A DNA stretch of 64,000 nucleotides from Amycolatopsis regifaucium (GCF_001613935.1 NZ_LQCI01000052.1:147651-211650); one strand, 5' to 3'. Positions 33,355-41,765 are shown, counted from the stretch's first letter. Translations and numbers: made by a program. Notes: a model not told the origin generated them from the letters alone.

Positions 33355-33416
33355 CGGGCGTCGAGCAGTCGCTCCGAGGTTTTCCGAACGCGCGACGACA
33401 ACGGCGTGGACTTCAT
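33351..33416 (-). CDS. 21-residue leader peptide coupled to the NRPS-PKS operon
   Basis: The reading frame ATG 33416 to TGA 33351-33353 encodes 21 mostly basic and polar residues (MKSTPLSSRV, then RKTSERLLDAR). GGGGAG lies four bases before its ATG, the best ribosome site in this stretch, and its TGA overlaps the ATG of the first biosynthetic gene (ATGA). Ribosomes finishing the leader could start the NRPS gene directly. I know of no homologue; it is called on position, ribosome site and overlap alone. An in-frame upstream ATG at 33435 of the NRPS frame lacks a ribosome site. Confidence 0.5.
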   Translation of the reverse strand: MKSTPLSSRVRKTSERLLDAR

Positions 33417-34027
33417 CTTGCTCCCCAGTGACCATTCAAGTGAAGAATTACGCAAGGTTAAGTCGACCGGCCGCGTCGAGGAATACGAATTCCATCGATT
33501 TAGGCCAAATAGCCCACGATCTTGGACCGCATGTTGCAGTTATCGACGTCTTTCAGCCCAATCTGCGCACTGGTTCGCACTTCACGCTCGATTTCTCGAC
33601 CACCTTCGACACTCGATCGATTACGTTCGGTAATGTGTCGGAGATTAACCGACACCTTGTTGCGGAATACGTTCACGAACCACTCGCAGGCGAATTCTCT
33701 GTAATCGATTCAGATATACGACGCCGGTCGTACCGCCTCCGAGGAAATGTCGCGTTCGCGTAACTTGTTCGGCACGGTGGCGTGCTTGACACCCGGTCGG
33801 CCGCCGGATCGAGCCAGGGTCGGCCGGGCTGCCTGTCCCGAGCGCCAGATGCTTCGACGCTGGGCAGTGGCAACGTGTCGCGAGCGAAAACTTCGAAGAA
33901 ACGCGCACCGCGAAGATTCCAGCCACGACAACTTCGCCTCGCCTCCGGCCGCGGTGTGACCTCGGGGAGTGATATGTCTAATGTGGACAGTTACGATCGG
34001 ATACCCTCTCGCTCTACAGTCGGCGAC
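33417..34027. other. divergent promoter region between NRPS-PKS operon and HIT gene
   Basis: About 600 bases carry no convincing gene; both adjacent genes are transcribed outward. The part from 33440 to 33760 is clearly richer in A and T than the rest of the window, as expected of a major promoter region. It contains the inverted repeat at 33635-33655. The HIT-proximal part (33770-34020) is GC-rich, without recognisable signals. Confidence 0.6.
33635..33655. promoter_or_regulatory. GTGTCGG-N7-CCGACAC inverted repeat
   Basis: GTGTCGG at 33635-33641 and CCGACAC at 33649-33655 are perfect inverted copies with the AT-rich spacer AGATTAA. The site lies about 220 bases upstream of the leader peptide, in the AT-rich part of the promoter region. 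It is a candidate operator for the 24-kb operon; no regulator gene lies inside the cluster. Confidence 0.4.
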
Positions 34028-34471
34028 ATGACTGAAACCGACACCGCTTGCGTGTTCTGCGAGATCGCGGCCGGGCGCGAAGGCGCCGGGCGCGTGCTGT
34101 TCGAGGACGAGCGGACGATCGCGTTCCTCGATCACACCGCCGTGATGCCGGGGCACACCCTCGTGGTGCCCCGGGTCCACGCCGCGGACATCTGGGAGAT
34201 ATCCACCGAGGACGCGGCCACCGTCATGCGGACCGTTCACTCGATGGCCGCCCGGATCCGCGACGTGCTGCGGCCGGACGGACTCACTTTGTTCCAGGCC
34301 AATCGATCCGCCGGCTGGCAGGACGTCTTCCACCTTCACGTTCACCTGGTACCCAGGGCGACGGGTGATCATTTGACCAGGCCCTGGGTCGCGTCGGCGA
34401 AACGCGACGAGGAGCTGGCGGCCGTGCGCGCCCTGCTCCTGGACGGCCGGTCAAGCCCGCTCGAACCGTGA
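34028..34471 (+). CDS. HIT family nucleotide-binding hydrolase
   Basis: This 147-residue histidine-triad protein has CVFCEIAAG at residues 8-16, a central DHTAVMPGHTLVVPRVHA and the catalytic triad FHLHVHLVPR near residue 105. HIT proteins hydrolyse nucleotide phosphoramidates or dinucleotides in the cytoplasm. It is divergent from the NRPS-PKS operon and upstream of the exporter-led operon, with no evident tie to either. ATG 34028 gives the standard length. Confidence 0.9.
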   Translation: MTETDTACVFCEIAAGREGAGRVLFEDERTIAFLDHTAVMPGHTLVVPRVHAADIWEISTEDAATVMRTVHSMAARIRDVLRPDGLTLFQANRSAGWQDVFHLHVHLVPRATGDHLTRPWVASAKRDEELAAVRALLLDGRSSPLEP

Positions 34472-34512
34472 GTTGTCACTTGACAGCGGGACCTCCGGGC
34501 CTGCATCCTTAA

Positions 34513-34529
34513 TTAGGAAAGTTTCTTTA
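34513..34529. promoter_or_regulatory. TTAGGAAAGTTTCTTTA palindrome ahead of the exporter-led operon
   Basis: This 17-base site is symmetric about 34521 with GAAA-G-TTTC perfectly paired and two outer mismatches. It lies 123 bases before the MFS gene, in an AT-rich patch with TTTACTATAT downstream that could be a -10 element. GGAAAGTTTCC-type palindromes are common repressor sites in actinomycetes; the cognate regulator is not in the window. Confidence 0.45.
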
Positions 34530-34652
34530 CTATATCGGCCGCACCGTCGCGGATCCGGTCGAACTGGGGGACAGTTCACGGCTTTGTCCTATCTGGACAG
34601 TGAATGATTCCTCCTTCGTCATGCCCACCGGCAAAGAAGGAAGTCCACTGCT

Positions 34653-35858
34653 GTGACGCATCCCGACCCCACCGTTCGTCGCGCCAGAATGGCCGTGGTG
34701 GGCGTTTTCGGGCTCTGCGGGCTGATCTGCGCGGTCTGGAGCGCGTCACTGCCGTCGATCAACGCCCGGCTCCACCTCGGCGAGGGCCGGATCGGACTGG
34801 TGCTGCTGGTCACCGCGCTCGGCTCGATGAGCTGCATGCCGGTGGCCGGGCGGCTGGCCGACGCCTGGTCGAGCCGCGCGGTGTCGCGGGTGGTGGCGCC
34901 CGTCGCGGCGCTCACGCTGCTCGGTCCCGCGCTGGCCCCGAGTTTTCCGGTACTGCTGGCCGCCGCGTTCGTGCTCGGCGGTGCGCTCGGTTCCTTGGAC
35001 GTGGCGATGAACGGGCAGGCCGTCGAGGTGGAAACCCGATACGGCCGCCCGATCATGTCGGCGTTCCACGGGGTGTGGAGCCTGGGCGGGGTGGCCGGTG
35101 GCCTGACGATCACCGTCGGACTGCATCTCGACACGGACGGCACGGCGTTGATGGTCGGCGCCGGCGTGGTCGCGGCGGTGCTGTTCTTCCTGCCGGGCAG
35201 GCATTTGCTGTCCGGCGCGGCCCGGCGCGAGGTGGCCGGTGAACCGGTCGTCTCTTCCGGTGGGCTGCCGACGAGCACCATCATGCTGCTCGGCCTGGTC
35301 GCGCTCGCCGGTTTCGTCAGCGAAGGCGCGGGTTACAGCTGGGCTTCACTGCACGCACAAGAAGCGCTCGGCGCGGACCCGGCGACGGCGTCGTTCGCGT
35401 ACACGGCGTTCGCCGCCGCGCTGACCGTCTCCCGGCTCACCGCCGATCGGCTCCGGTCGAAAGTGCGCCCGGCGAACTGGATGCGGTGCGCGGGATCGGT
35501 CGCCGTCCTGGGTTACGCGCTCGTTCTCGCCGCACCTCTGCTTCCCGCGGGACGGCTGGCTTTCGGCCTGGTCGGCTGGGTGGTCGTGGCGGCCGGTCTG
35601 GCGACCGTCGTACCGGCGATCTTCAGCGCCGTCGGCGCGGGTGGCGCGAACGTCGGGCGCGCGCTTTCCTGGGTGACCACCATGGCCTACGCCGGTCAGC
35701 TGGGCGGACCCGCGGTCATCGGCCCGCTCGCCGACGCCACCTCGCTGGGCACCGCCATGGTGGTACCCGGCCTGCTCGCGGCGGTGATCGCCATCGCCGG
35801 ACCGATCGTCGTCCGGCGGGCGACCGACCGGCGACTCACCACAGCCCGACTCGACTGA
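34653..35858 (+). CDS. MFS transporter, probable exporter
   Basis: This 401-residue transporter has 12 predicted membrane helices and the MFS loop GRLADAWSSRAVSR after helix 2. Helix-rich segments include VFGLCGLICAVWSASLPSIN and FHGVWSLGGVAGGLTITVGL; the latter resembles the YbjJ-type subgroup. GTG 34653 follows AAGGAAG by nine bases. It lies 26 bases before the deacetylase gene that opens a chain of overlapping genes, so it likely heads that operon and exports its product. The substrate cannot be read from sequence. Confidence 0.85.
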   Translation: MTHPDPTVRRARMAVVGVFGLCGLICAVWSASLPSINARLHLGEGRIGLVLLVTALGSMSCMPVAGRLADAWSSRAVSRVVAPVAALTLLGPALAPSFPVLLAAAFVLGGALGSLDVAMNGQAVEVETRYGRPIMSAFHGVWSLGGVAGGLTITVGLHLDTDGTALMVGAGVVAAVLFFLPGRHLLSGAARREVAGEPVVSSGGLPTSTIMLLGLVALAGFVSEGAGYSWASLHAQEALGADPATASFAYTAFAAALTVSRLTADRLRSKVRPANWMRCAGSVAVLGYALVLAAPLLPAGRLAFGLVGWVVVAAGLATVVPAIFSAVGAGGANVGRALSWVTTMAYAGQLGGPAVIGPLADATSLGTAMVVPGLLAAVIAIAGPIVVRRATDRRLTTARLD

Positions 35859-35884
35859 GTGACACGCACCATGGGGGTAAATCG

Positions 35885-36925
35885 ATGCTCTATGCCGGAA
35901 TCAGCTGGACCGCCGCGGGTTTCGAGATCGCGGTTCTCGACGGGAACGGGCACGGTGACCGGCCGCCCGTGCGGTTCGCCGCGGACCGGACCAAGGAGAT
36001 CGCGTCCTATCTGAAAGGTCTCGGCGGCCCCGTCACCACGGTCGTCGACAGCACCAACGGCATGCTCGACGGCGGCTTCATGGCCGCCGGCCTGGACATG
36101 TACCGCGCCGACCCGGCCATCCTGCCGCCGAGGCCTGCCTTCGGCTCGGTGTCCGCCGTCGAGCTGGCGCGCGCGGCCTGGCGGGATCCCGCTTCCGTGG
36201 TACGACTGAAGATCGATCCGGGTTCGCTCACCGGGCGGATGGACGAACACTTTGCGGCGATGGCCTCCAGTGACGAAGCGTTGGCCACGATGACAGCCGC
36301 CGGACGCTCGCTGGAGCACGGCGATCGGACGCGTGGGCAGATCGCGCTCACCTTCGACGACGGCCCAAATCCTCCTTACACAGGGCGGATTCTCGACATT
36401 CTCGAGTCTTACGGCGTCTGCGCCACCTTCTTCTGTGTCGGGCTGAACGCGGGCGCGCGCGGCGAGGACCTGCGACGCATGGCGGAACAAGGCCATGGCA
36501 TCGGCAATCACACGTGGTCCCATCCCTACCTGCCGGATCTCTCGCCGACGGAGCTGGCCGACCAGCTGAACCGCACCGGCGACGTGGTCGCGGCGGCCGT
36601 CGGCACCGCGCCCGCGTTCTTCCGCCCGCCCTACGGATCACGGACGCCCGAGGTGCTCCGTTCGCTGACGAACCTCGGCACGCGGCTCGCGCTGTGGGAC
36701 GTCGACACCGAGGACTGGGCGATGCGCGGCCCGGACGTGATCGCGCGAACCGTGCTTCGGCGAACGAAACCCGGCTCGATCGTGCTGATGCACGACGGAG
36801 GCGGCGACCGTTCCCAGACCGTCACCGCCTTGCCGTCGGTGATCGAAGGACTGCTTGCCCGCGGACTCGAATTCGTCCGCGTCGAAGACCTGGTGACCCC
36901 GAACTTCGCGACAGGAAAGAGATGA
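35885..36925 (+). CDS. polysaccharide deacetylase (CE4) with extra N-terminal domain
   Basis: In this 346-residue protein the C-terminal half (about 145-340) is a NodB/CE4 deacetylase: TFDDGP with the catalytic and metal Asp pair, HTWSHP with the two metal histidines, RPPYGSRTP and DVDTEDW, and LMHDGGGDRSQT with the catalytic His. Such enzymes remove acetyl groups from N-acetylamino sugars. There is no signal peptide, so it acts in the cytoplasm. Residues 1-130 (YAGISWTAAGFEIAVLDGNG, then VVDSTNGMLDGGFMAAGLDM) do not belong to CE4 and resemble the RNase-H-like N-terminal domain of IS110-type transposases without its key acids. It overlaps the N-oxygenase gene by four bases. Confidence 0.85.
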   Translation: MLYAGISWTAAGFEIAVLDGNGHGDRPPVRFAADRTKEIASYLKGLGGPVTTVVDSTNGMLDGGFMAAGLDMYRADPAILPPRPAFGSVSAVELARAAWRDPASVVRLKIDPGSLTGRMDEHFAAMASSDEALATMTAAGRSLEHGDRTRGQIALTFDDGPNPPYTGRILDILESYGVCATFFCVGLNAGARGEDLRRMAEQGHGIGNHTWSHPYLPDLSPTELADQLNRTGDVVAAAVGTAPAFFRPPYGSRTPEVLRSLTNLGTRLALWDVDTEDWAMRGPDVIARTVLRRTKPGSIVLMHDGGGDRSQTVTALPSVIEGLLARGLEFVRVEDLVTPNFATGKR

Positions 36926-37890
36926 CGATGCATCCCATCGAGCTTGCGGAGACCCACGTCGGACCGAGCATGCTGCGCAGGCTGGCGGCGGCCTGGCCCA
37001 AGCGCGCGACCATCCGCACCGACATGGCCGGGGTGGTCAACCCCGGCGAATACGACCCCAGCCTGCTGGACTACCCGCTGCACCTCATGCCGTTCTCGGA
37101 GCACCCGCGGTTCCTCGAAGCGTCGGAAAAGCAGCGGTTGCTGGTCAACACACTGGCGTGGATCGCCTACAACGAACGTGTCATCGCCGCCGAGGAACAC
37201 GTGGCGAACCCGACCTTCGAAAAACTCGCGCACGGCGTCTTCTCCGGCGTCGACCGCTACGAGGTCAAGGAGGTCGTCCAGCAGTCCCACATCGACGAGG
37301 TGTGGCACACCTACATGCACATGATGGCGATGCAGCGCACCCGCGAAGCACGCGAGATCGACCTCGAAGAGTCCTTTGTGGAGCCGGTCACGAACCGCAG
37401 GCTCTACGCGCTCGCCGAGAGCATGGCCGAGCAGTGGCAGCGCGACCTGCTCTATCTCATGTGGACGGTCGTCGGCGAGGTCAGCATCAACGCCTTCCTC
37501 GACCTGCTGGCCGGTGACAAGTCCATCCAGCCGATGCACGCGCTGATCGCCCGGCTGCACGCCCGCGACGAGGCGGCGCACGGTCCCGTGCTCGCCGAGC
37601 TGATGAAGGAGATCTACCCGAAGCTGGAACCGGAGCGGCAGGAGTTCTTCATCCGGTACCTCCCCGAGGCGATCACCGCGTTCGGCGCCGAGGACTACGA
37701 GCTGTGGCCGCAGGTGCTCCGGTTCGCCGGTATCGAGCACGTCGACGAGATCATCGCCGACTGCCGGGCCGCGGAGGACGGCGAGGTCATGATGAACGAT
37801 TTCGCCACCGTGCACCGGCTGCTGCGGGACCTCGGGATCGAAGACAAGGTGAAGTACCACTTCGTGACGGCCAAGGGCGGGGTGAAATGA
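36922..37890 (+). CDS. AurF-type di-iron N-oxygenase
   Basis: This 322-residue protein keeps the whole AurF metal site: Glu91 (AEEH), Glu126 and His129 (DEVWH), Glu186 (VVGEVSIN), His213, Glu217 and His220 (LHARDEAAH). Spacings match AurF, which oxidises an aryl amine to a nitro group; relatives oxidise amines to hydroxylamines or act on other amine substrates. It directly follows and overlaps the deacetylase (ATGA), which could unmask the amine it oxidises. Catalytic competence is well supported; the substrate is inference. Confidence 0.87.
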   Translation: MTMHPIELAETHVGPSMLRRLAAAWPKRATIRTDMAGVVNPGEYDPSLLDYPLHLMPFSEHPRFLEASEKQRLLVNTLAWIAYNERVIAAEEHVANPTFEKLAHGVFSGVDRYEVKEVVQQSHIDEVWHTYMHMMAMQRTREAREIDLEESFVEPVTNRRLYALAESMAEQWQRDLLYLMWTVVGEVSINAFLDLLAGDKSIQPMHALIARLHARDEAAHGPVLAELMKEIYPKLEPERQEFFIRYLPEAITAFGAEDYELWPQVLRFAGIEHVDEIIADCRAAEDGEVMMNDFATVHRLLRDLGIEDKVKYHFVTAKGGVK

Positions 37891-38417
37891 TCCTGACCGG
37901 GCCGGAGATCACCGAGTCGGTGACCGACGGCCGGATCGCGATCTCCCCGTTCAGCCCGGATCAGGTCAATCCGAACAGCTACAACGTCAAGCTCGGCGGC
38001 ACGCTGATGTCCTACCGGGACAAGATCGTCGACGCCTACCATCCGAACCCGACCAAGACGATCCAGCTGCCCGAGGACGGGTACGTGCTCCAGCCCGACC
38101 AGCTCTATCTCGGGCACACCGAGGAGCGGATCGGCTCGGACATCTACGTGCCGCTGTTGTTCGGCCGGTCCTCGGTCGGCAGGCTCGGGTTGTTCGTCGA
38201 GATCACCGCCCCGATCGGGGACATCGGATTCCACGGCCAGTGGACGCTCATGCTCTCCCCCGTGCAGCCGTTGCGCGTCTACCGCGGTATGAAGATCGGC
38301 CAGATCATGTTCTTCGTGTCCTCCGGTGAGATCGACCTCTACGCGGGGAAGTACCAGTCGGCGGTCGGCCCGCAGGAGTCCCGCTACTGGCGCGACAGAG
38401 TGGCGGTGACCTCGTGA
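37887..38417 (+). CDS. dCTP deaminase-like protein 1 (catalytic Glu missing)
   Basis: This 176-residue member of the dCTP deaminase/dUTPase fold has the phosphate-binding motif GRSSVGRLGLFVEITAP and the C-terminal tail KYQSAVGPQESRYW typical of Dcd. Where Dcd has the catalytic Glu (VLEF in Escherichia coli, Glu138) this protein reads TLML, with Met. It is therefore unlikely to deaminate on its own. It overlaps the N-oxygenase gene upstream and its own paralogue downstream, each by four bases. It may bind a nucleotide, or pair with protein 2, which keeps the Glu. A role in the operon's pathway is more likely than housekeeping. Confidence 0.82.
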   Translation: MILTGPEITESVTDGRIAISPFSPDQVNPNSYNVKLGGTLMSYRDKIVDAYHPNPTKTIQLPEDGYVLQPDQLYLGHTEERIGSDIYVPLLFGRSSVGRLGLFVEITAPIGDIGFHGQWTLMLSPVQPLRVYRGMKIGQIMFFVSSGEIDLYAGKYQSAVGPQESRYWRDRVAVTS

Positions 38418-38938
38418 TCCTCACCCGCAAGGCGATCGAAAAGGCGCTGGAGAGCGGGGACATCGCGATCGACCCGTTCGAGGCGGACCGGTTGTCGCCC
38501 AACGCCTACGACTGGCGCCTCGGCGAGAAGATGCGAGTGTTCGACACGGAACTGGACGCGGCCAGATCGACGCCGTTCACCGAGCTCGTCATCCCGCCCG
38601 AGGGTCTCGTGCTCGAACCGGGGAGGCTGTACCTCGGGGTCACCCACGAGCGGACCCATTCCGAGCGATACGCGCAGATGATCAACGGTGACCACACCAT
38701 CGGCGGGCTCGGCATCTGGGTCCATGTGTCGGCGCCGCTCGGGCACGTCGGCCACGCGATCAACTGGACATTGGAGATCAGGGTGGCCAGGCCGGTCCGG
38801 GTCTATCCGCTGATGACCTTCGGCAAGATCATCTTCCTGGTGGCGCACGGATCGCCGTCGAGCTACCAACGGATCGGGACGAAGTACACGAACACGGCCG
38901 GTATCGACATTTCCCGGCTGTACGAGGAATTGTCGTGA
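38414..38938 (+). CDS. dCTP deaminase-like protein 2 (RSS motif missing, Glu kept)
   Basis: This 174-residue paralogue of the preceding gene shares the N-terminal pattern (MILTRKAIEKALESGDIAID against MILTGPEITESVTDGRIAIS) and overall fold. The phosphate-binding RSSxxRLG is replaced by HTIGGLG, but the catalytic Glu position is kept (NWTLEIRVA). The tail KYTNTAGIDISRLYEE is a diverged Dcd tail. Losses in the two paralogues are complementary, which suggests a mixed trimer with composite active sites. GTG 38414 overlaps the upstream stop; its stop overlaps the next GTG. Confidence 0.8.
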   Translation: MILTRKAIEKALESGDIAIDPFEADRLSPNAYDWRLGEKMRVFDTELDAARSTPFTELVIPPEGLVLEPGRLYLGVTHERTHSERYAQMINGDHTIGGLGIWVHVSAPLGHVGHAINWTLEIRVARPVRVYPLMTFGKIIFLVAHGSPSSYQRIGTKYTNTAGIDISRLYEELS

Positions 38939-39987
38939 AGACGCTGACCGGGATCGACCTCCCGCCGGGCAGCCCCGGCGGGAGCGTCGAGCTGCTCAAG
39001 GATCTCTACCTCGCGCCGGAAGCACCGATCGAGGCCGGTGTCTTCATGCTCGGCTCCGGCGCCACCCCCGGCGGGCCGGAACTGCTCGACGTGCCGGGCA
39101 AGCAGCTCGGCGGACCAGGGTTCTGGTCCTATGTAGACGATCTGGCGATGGCCATCCGGTGCCGTTTCGATCCGGCCGATTTCGACGCGGTGCACTGGCA
39201 GCACCTGAGTTTCGGTGCCACACCCGCGTTGCTCCGCGCGTTCCCCGACCACCCGCGGATCGCGCTGGTGCACGGCACCGACCTGCTCTTCGCGGCGGAG
39301 CATCCCACCCAGCGTGAGGTGCTGCGCGAGGCCGCGGCGGCGGCGGGCGCGGTCGTCGTGCCGACCTCGGCGATGGCCGACCTCCTGCGCACGGTCACGC
39401 CGGTCGAACCGAAGCGGATCGTCCACCTGCCATGGGGAATCCCCGATCGGCTGCTGCACTCACCGCCGCCCCGGCCCGAACGGCGGGACGGCTTCCGGGT
39501 GCTGTACGCGGGGCGCCTGACCGCGGAGAAGGGAGCGGCCGAGCTGATCGCGGACCTGACGGGGCTGCCCGATGTGACGTTGTGCGTCGCGGCGCCCGAG
39601 CACGAGTTCGCCGCACTCCCGGTGGACACGGCGCAAGTCGACTACCTCGGCTGGTTCGACCGGCCCGCGTTGTGGCAGGCCTTCGCGCGGCACGACCTGC
39701 TCGTGGTGCCGTCGACGACCTTGGAGGCATTCGGACTCGTCGCGGTCGAGGCGCAGGCCTGCGGACTGCCGGTGGCGTATCAGCCGGTGCCGGGGCTGAC
39801 CGAGGTGCTGGGCGACTCGGCCATCCGGGTCGCCCGGTCCACGCTCGCGGACACCGTCCGGCTGCTGGCCGAGGACGACAGCGCCCTGACGGACCTGCGT
39901 GCGGCCGGGCTGTGCAACGCGGCCCGGTTCCCGCTGTCCAGTACCGCGGCCGGGCTGGAAGCGCTGACCGCCGGGGTGCGCCGGTGA
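38935..39987 (+). CDS. GT4-family glycosyltransferase
   Basis: This 350-residue GT-B glycosyltransferase has the nucleotide-binding half RVLYAGRLTAEKGAAELIAD and the family-4 signature EAFGLVAVEAQACGLPVAY (the E-x7-E motif near residue 260). The N-terminal half contains VHWQHLSFGATPALL and IALVHGTDLLF. It would transfer a sugar from a nucleotide donor with retention of configuration. No membrane segment is present. It overlaps both neighbours by four bases and follows the nucleotide-type proteins, so its acceptor may be the pathway's nucleoside or amino-sugar intermediate. Confidence 0.87.
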   Translation: MKTLTGIDLPPGSPGGSVELLKDLYLAPEAPIEAGVFMLGSGATPGGPELLDVPGKQLGGPGFWSYVDDLAMAIRCRFDPADFDAVHWQHLSFGATPALLRAFPDHPRIALVHGTDLLFAAEHPTQREVLREAAAAAGAVVVPTSAMADLLRTVTPVEPKRIVHLPWGIPDRLLHSPPPRPERRDGFRVLYAGRLTAEKGAAELIADLTGLPDVTLCVAAPEHEFAALPVDTAQVDYLGWFDRPALWQAFARHDLLVVPSTTLEAFGLVAVEAQACGLPVAYQPVPGLTEVLGDSAIRVARSTLADTVRLLAEDDSALTDLRAAGLCNAARFPLSSTAAGLEALTAGVRR

Positions 39988-41765
39988 TCGCGCAGCGCGG
40001 GCTGTTCGCCGGGCCCGATCCGGTGATCAGCAAGGATCTCTACGCTCAGCTCGTCTCGGGCGGCGCCCGCCGCGACCGGACCACGCTCACGCTCGAACCG
40101 GCGTCGAAGGTCTCCGGCAACACCTACTTCGGGCGGTTCCCGGCCGGCTACTGGCAGCGCTGGACGAGCGCCGGCGTGGTCGAGGTCGAACTGGAGGCCA
40201 GTGGTTCCGGCACGGTTTCTTTGCTGGCATCGGATTTCGAGGGCGAGCCACGGGTGGTGGCGGCGCAGGTCGTCGACGGCGCACCGATCTCGCTGGCCGC
40301 TCCCCTCGACCGGTTCGTCGACGGCGGTGCGCTGTGGCTGGACTGGGAAACCGAACCGGGCGAACGACTCGTCGTCCGCGACGTGCGCTGGACGGTTCCG
40401 GCGGCGGAGCGGGCACGGCCGACGGTGGTGACCATCTGCACGATGAACCGCCCGGCCGACTGCCTCGCCACGCTGACCGCGATCGCCGGTGACGACCTGG
40501 CGCTGGCCGCGGTGCACGCCGTGTACGTCGTCGATCAGGGCACAGACCACGTTTCGGCCGAGGACGTTTTGCCGCCGGCCAAGCTCCGGTACCTGCGGCA
40601 GCCGAACCGGGGTGGCGCGGGCGGCTTCACACGCGGCCTGTACGAGGTCGCGGGCGAGCACGTGAACGTGCTGTTCATGGACGACGACATCGTGCTGGAA
40701 CCCGACCTGATCGTCCGGATGACGGCGTTCTCGGCGGCCACGGCGGAACCGCTGATCCTCGGCGGCCAGATGCTGAACCTGCTGCACCCCACGCGCTTGC
40801 ACGCGGCGGCCGAGTACACCGACCTGGACGGCATCCGGCCGGGCAGGCCGGTCCGGCACAGCCTGCACGCGGTCGACCTGCTGGCCACCGATCCGGCCAC
40901 CGGCAGGCCGTACCGGCAGGAGTTCCGCGTCGACGCGGGCTACAACGGCTGGTGGGCGTGCCTGATCCCGGCCGAAGTGGTCAAGGAGGTCGGCTATCCA
41001 CTCCCCCTGTTCTTCCAGGGCGACGACGCCGAGTACTCCTACCGGGCCAGGGAACAGGGGTTCCCGACGGTGACGCTGCCGGGCGCGGGCCTGTGGCACA
41101 CCGACTTCCCGTGGAAGGACGCCGACGAGCTCAATCGGTATTTCATCCTGCGCAACTACACGATCATCTCGGCGCTGCACGGTGATTTCCCCGTGCTGAA
41201 GATCGCCGGAACCCTGCTCGCCGAGCTGGTCGAGGCCCTGCTGGGCATGCGGTACGGCGCCGCGGCGACACTGATCCAAGCGGTGTCGGACTTTCTCGAC
41301 GGGCCGGACATCCTGCGCGACGGCGGGGTTTCGGCGCTCGCCCGGATCCGCGAGGTGCGTTCCCGCCATCCTGAGACCGTCGTACATCCACCGACGGCCG
41401 TGCCCGGACTCGCGTCGAACGACATCGTGATCAGCGAACCGGGTGTCTTCGACCGGCTGGCACTCGGGCCGTTGCTCGGCGTGCACCGGCTCGCCGTGGG
41501 CTCCGTGCCGGTTTCGGAGGCCGACTGGTGGCGTGTCGGCGCGTTGCGCACGGCGGTCGTGACCGACGCGTCGCAGCGGGGCGTCCGTGTCCGCACGTAC
41601 GACCGGGGGCACCTGGCCCGGCTGGCGTACCAGGGCGCGCGGGTGCTCACCAGGTTCATCCGCGACGGCGCCGCCGTCCGCGAGCAGTACCGCGCGGCGC
41701 TGCCGCGGCTGACCAGCCGGGACGCCTGGACCGGATTGTTCTCGGACGAAGGATTGATCGCATGA
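39984..41765 (+). CDS. GlfT2-like family 2 glycosyltransferase
   Basis: In this 593-residue protein the N-terminal 130 residues form a beta-sandwich, followed by a GT-A domain with TVVTICTMNRPADCL, NRGGAGGFTRGL and the metal motif FMDDDIVLEPD; later come GYNGWWACLIP and LWHTDFPWKD. This arrangement matches GlfT2, the galactofuranosyltransferase of mycobacterial arabinogalactan (about 640 residues), though the substrate may differ. GTG 39984 overlaps the stop of the GT4 gene. With two glycosyltransferases, the operon probably builds at least a two-sugar product. Confidence 0.85.
   Translation: MIAQRGLFAGPDPVISKDLYAQLVSGGARRDRTTLTLEPASKVSGNTYFGRFPAGYWQRWTSAGVVEVELEASGSGTVSLLASDFEGEPRVVAAQVVDGAPISLAAPLDRFVDGGALWLDWETEPGERLVVRDVRWTVPAAERARPTVVTICTMNRPADCLATLTAIAGDDLALAAVHAVYVVDQGTDHVSAEDVLPPAKLRYLRQPNRGGAGGFTRGLYEVAGEHVNVLFMDDDIVLEPDLIVRMTAFSAATAEPLILGGQMLNLLHPTRLHAAAEYTDLDGIRPGRPVRHSLHAVDLLATDPATGRPYRQEFRVDAGYNGWWACLIPAEVVKEVGYPLPLFFQGDDAEYSYRAREQGFPTVTLPGAGLWHTDFPWKDADELNRYFILRNYTIISALHGDFPVLKIAGTLLAELVEALLGMRYGAAATLIQAVSDFLDGPDILRDGGVSALARIREVRSRHPETVVHPPTAVPGLASNDIVISEPGVFDRLALGPLLGVHRLAVGSVPVSEADWWRVGALRTAVVTDASQRGVRVRTYDRGHLARLAYQGARVLTRFIRDGAAVREQYRAALPRLTSRDAWTGLFSDEGLIA

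Noticed and set aside
33355-33435. ATG 33435 as start of the loading NRPS
   Set aside because: No ribosome site, and the extra residues do not look like an A domain; coupling through the leader peptide explains ATG 33354 better.
33436-33763. Open frames in the AT-rich promoter region
   Set aside because: No ribosome sites, no motifs and irregular composition; treated as regulatory DNA.
37887-38938. Housekeeping dCTP deaminase (dcd)
   Set aside because: Two tandem copies, each missing an essential element, embedded in a sugar-type operon; a single intact Dcd elsewhere would serve dTTP synthesis.
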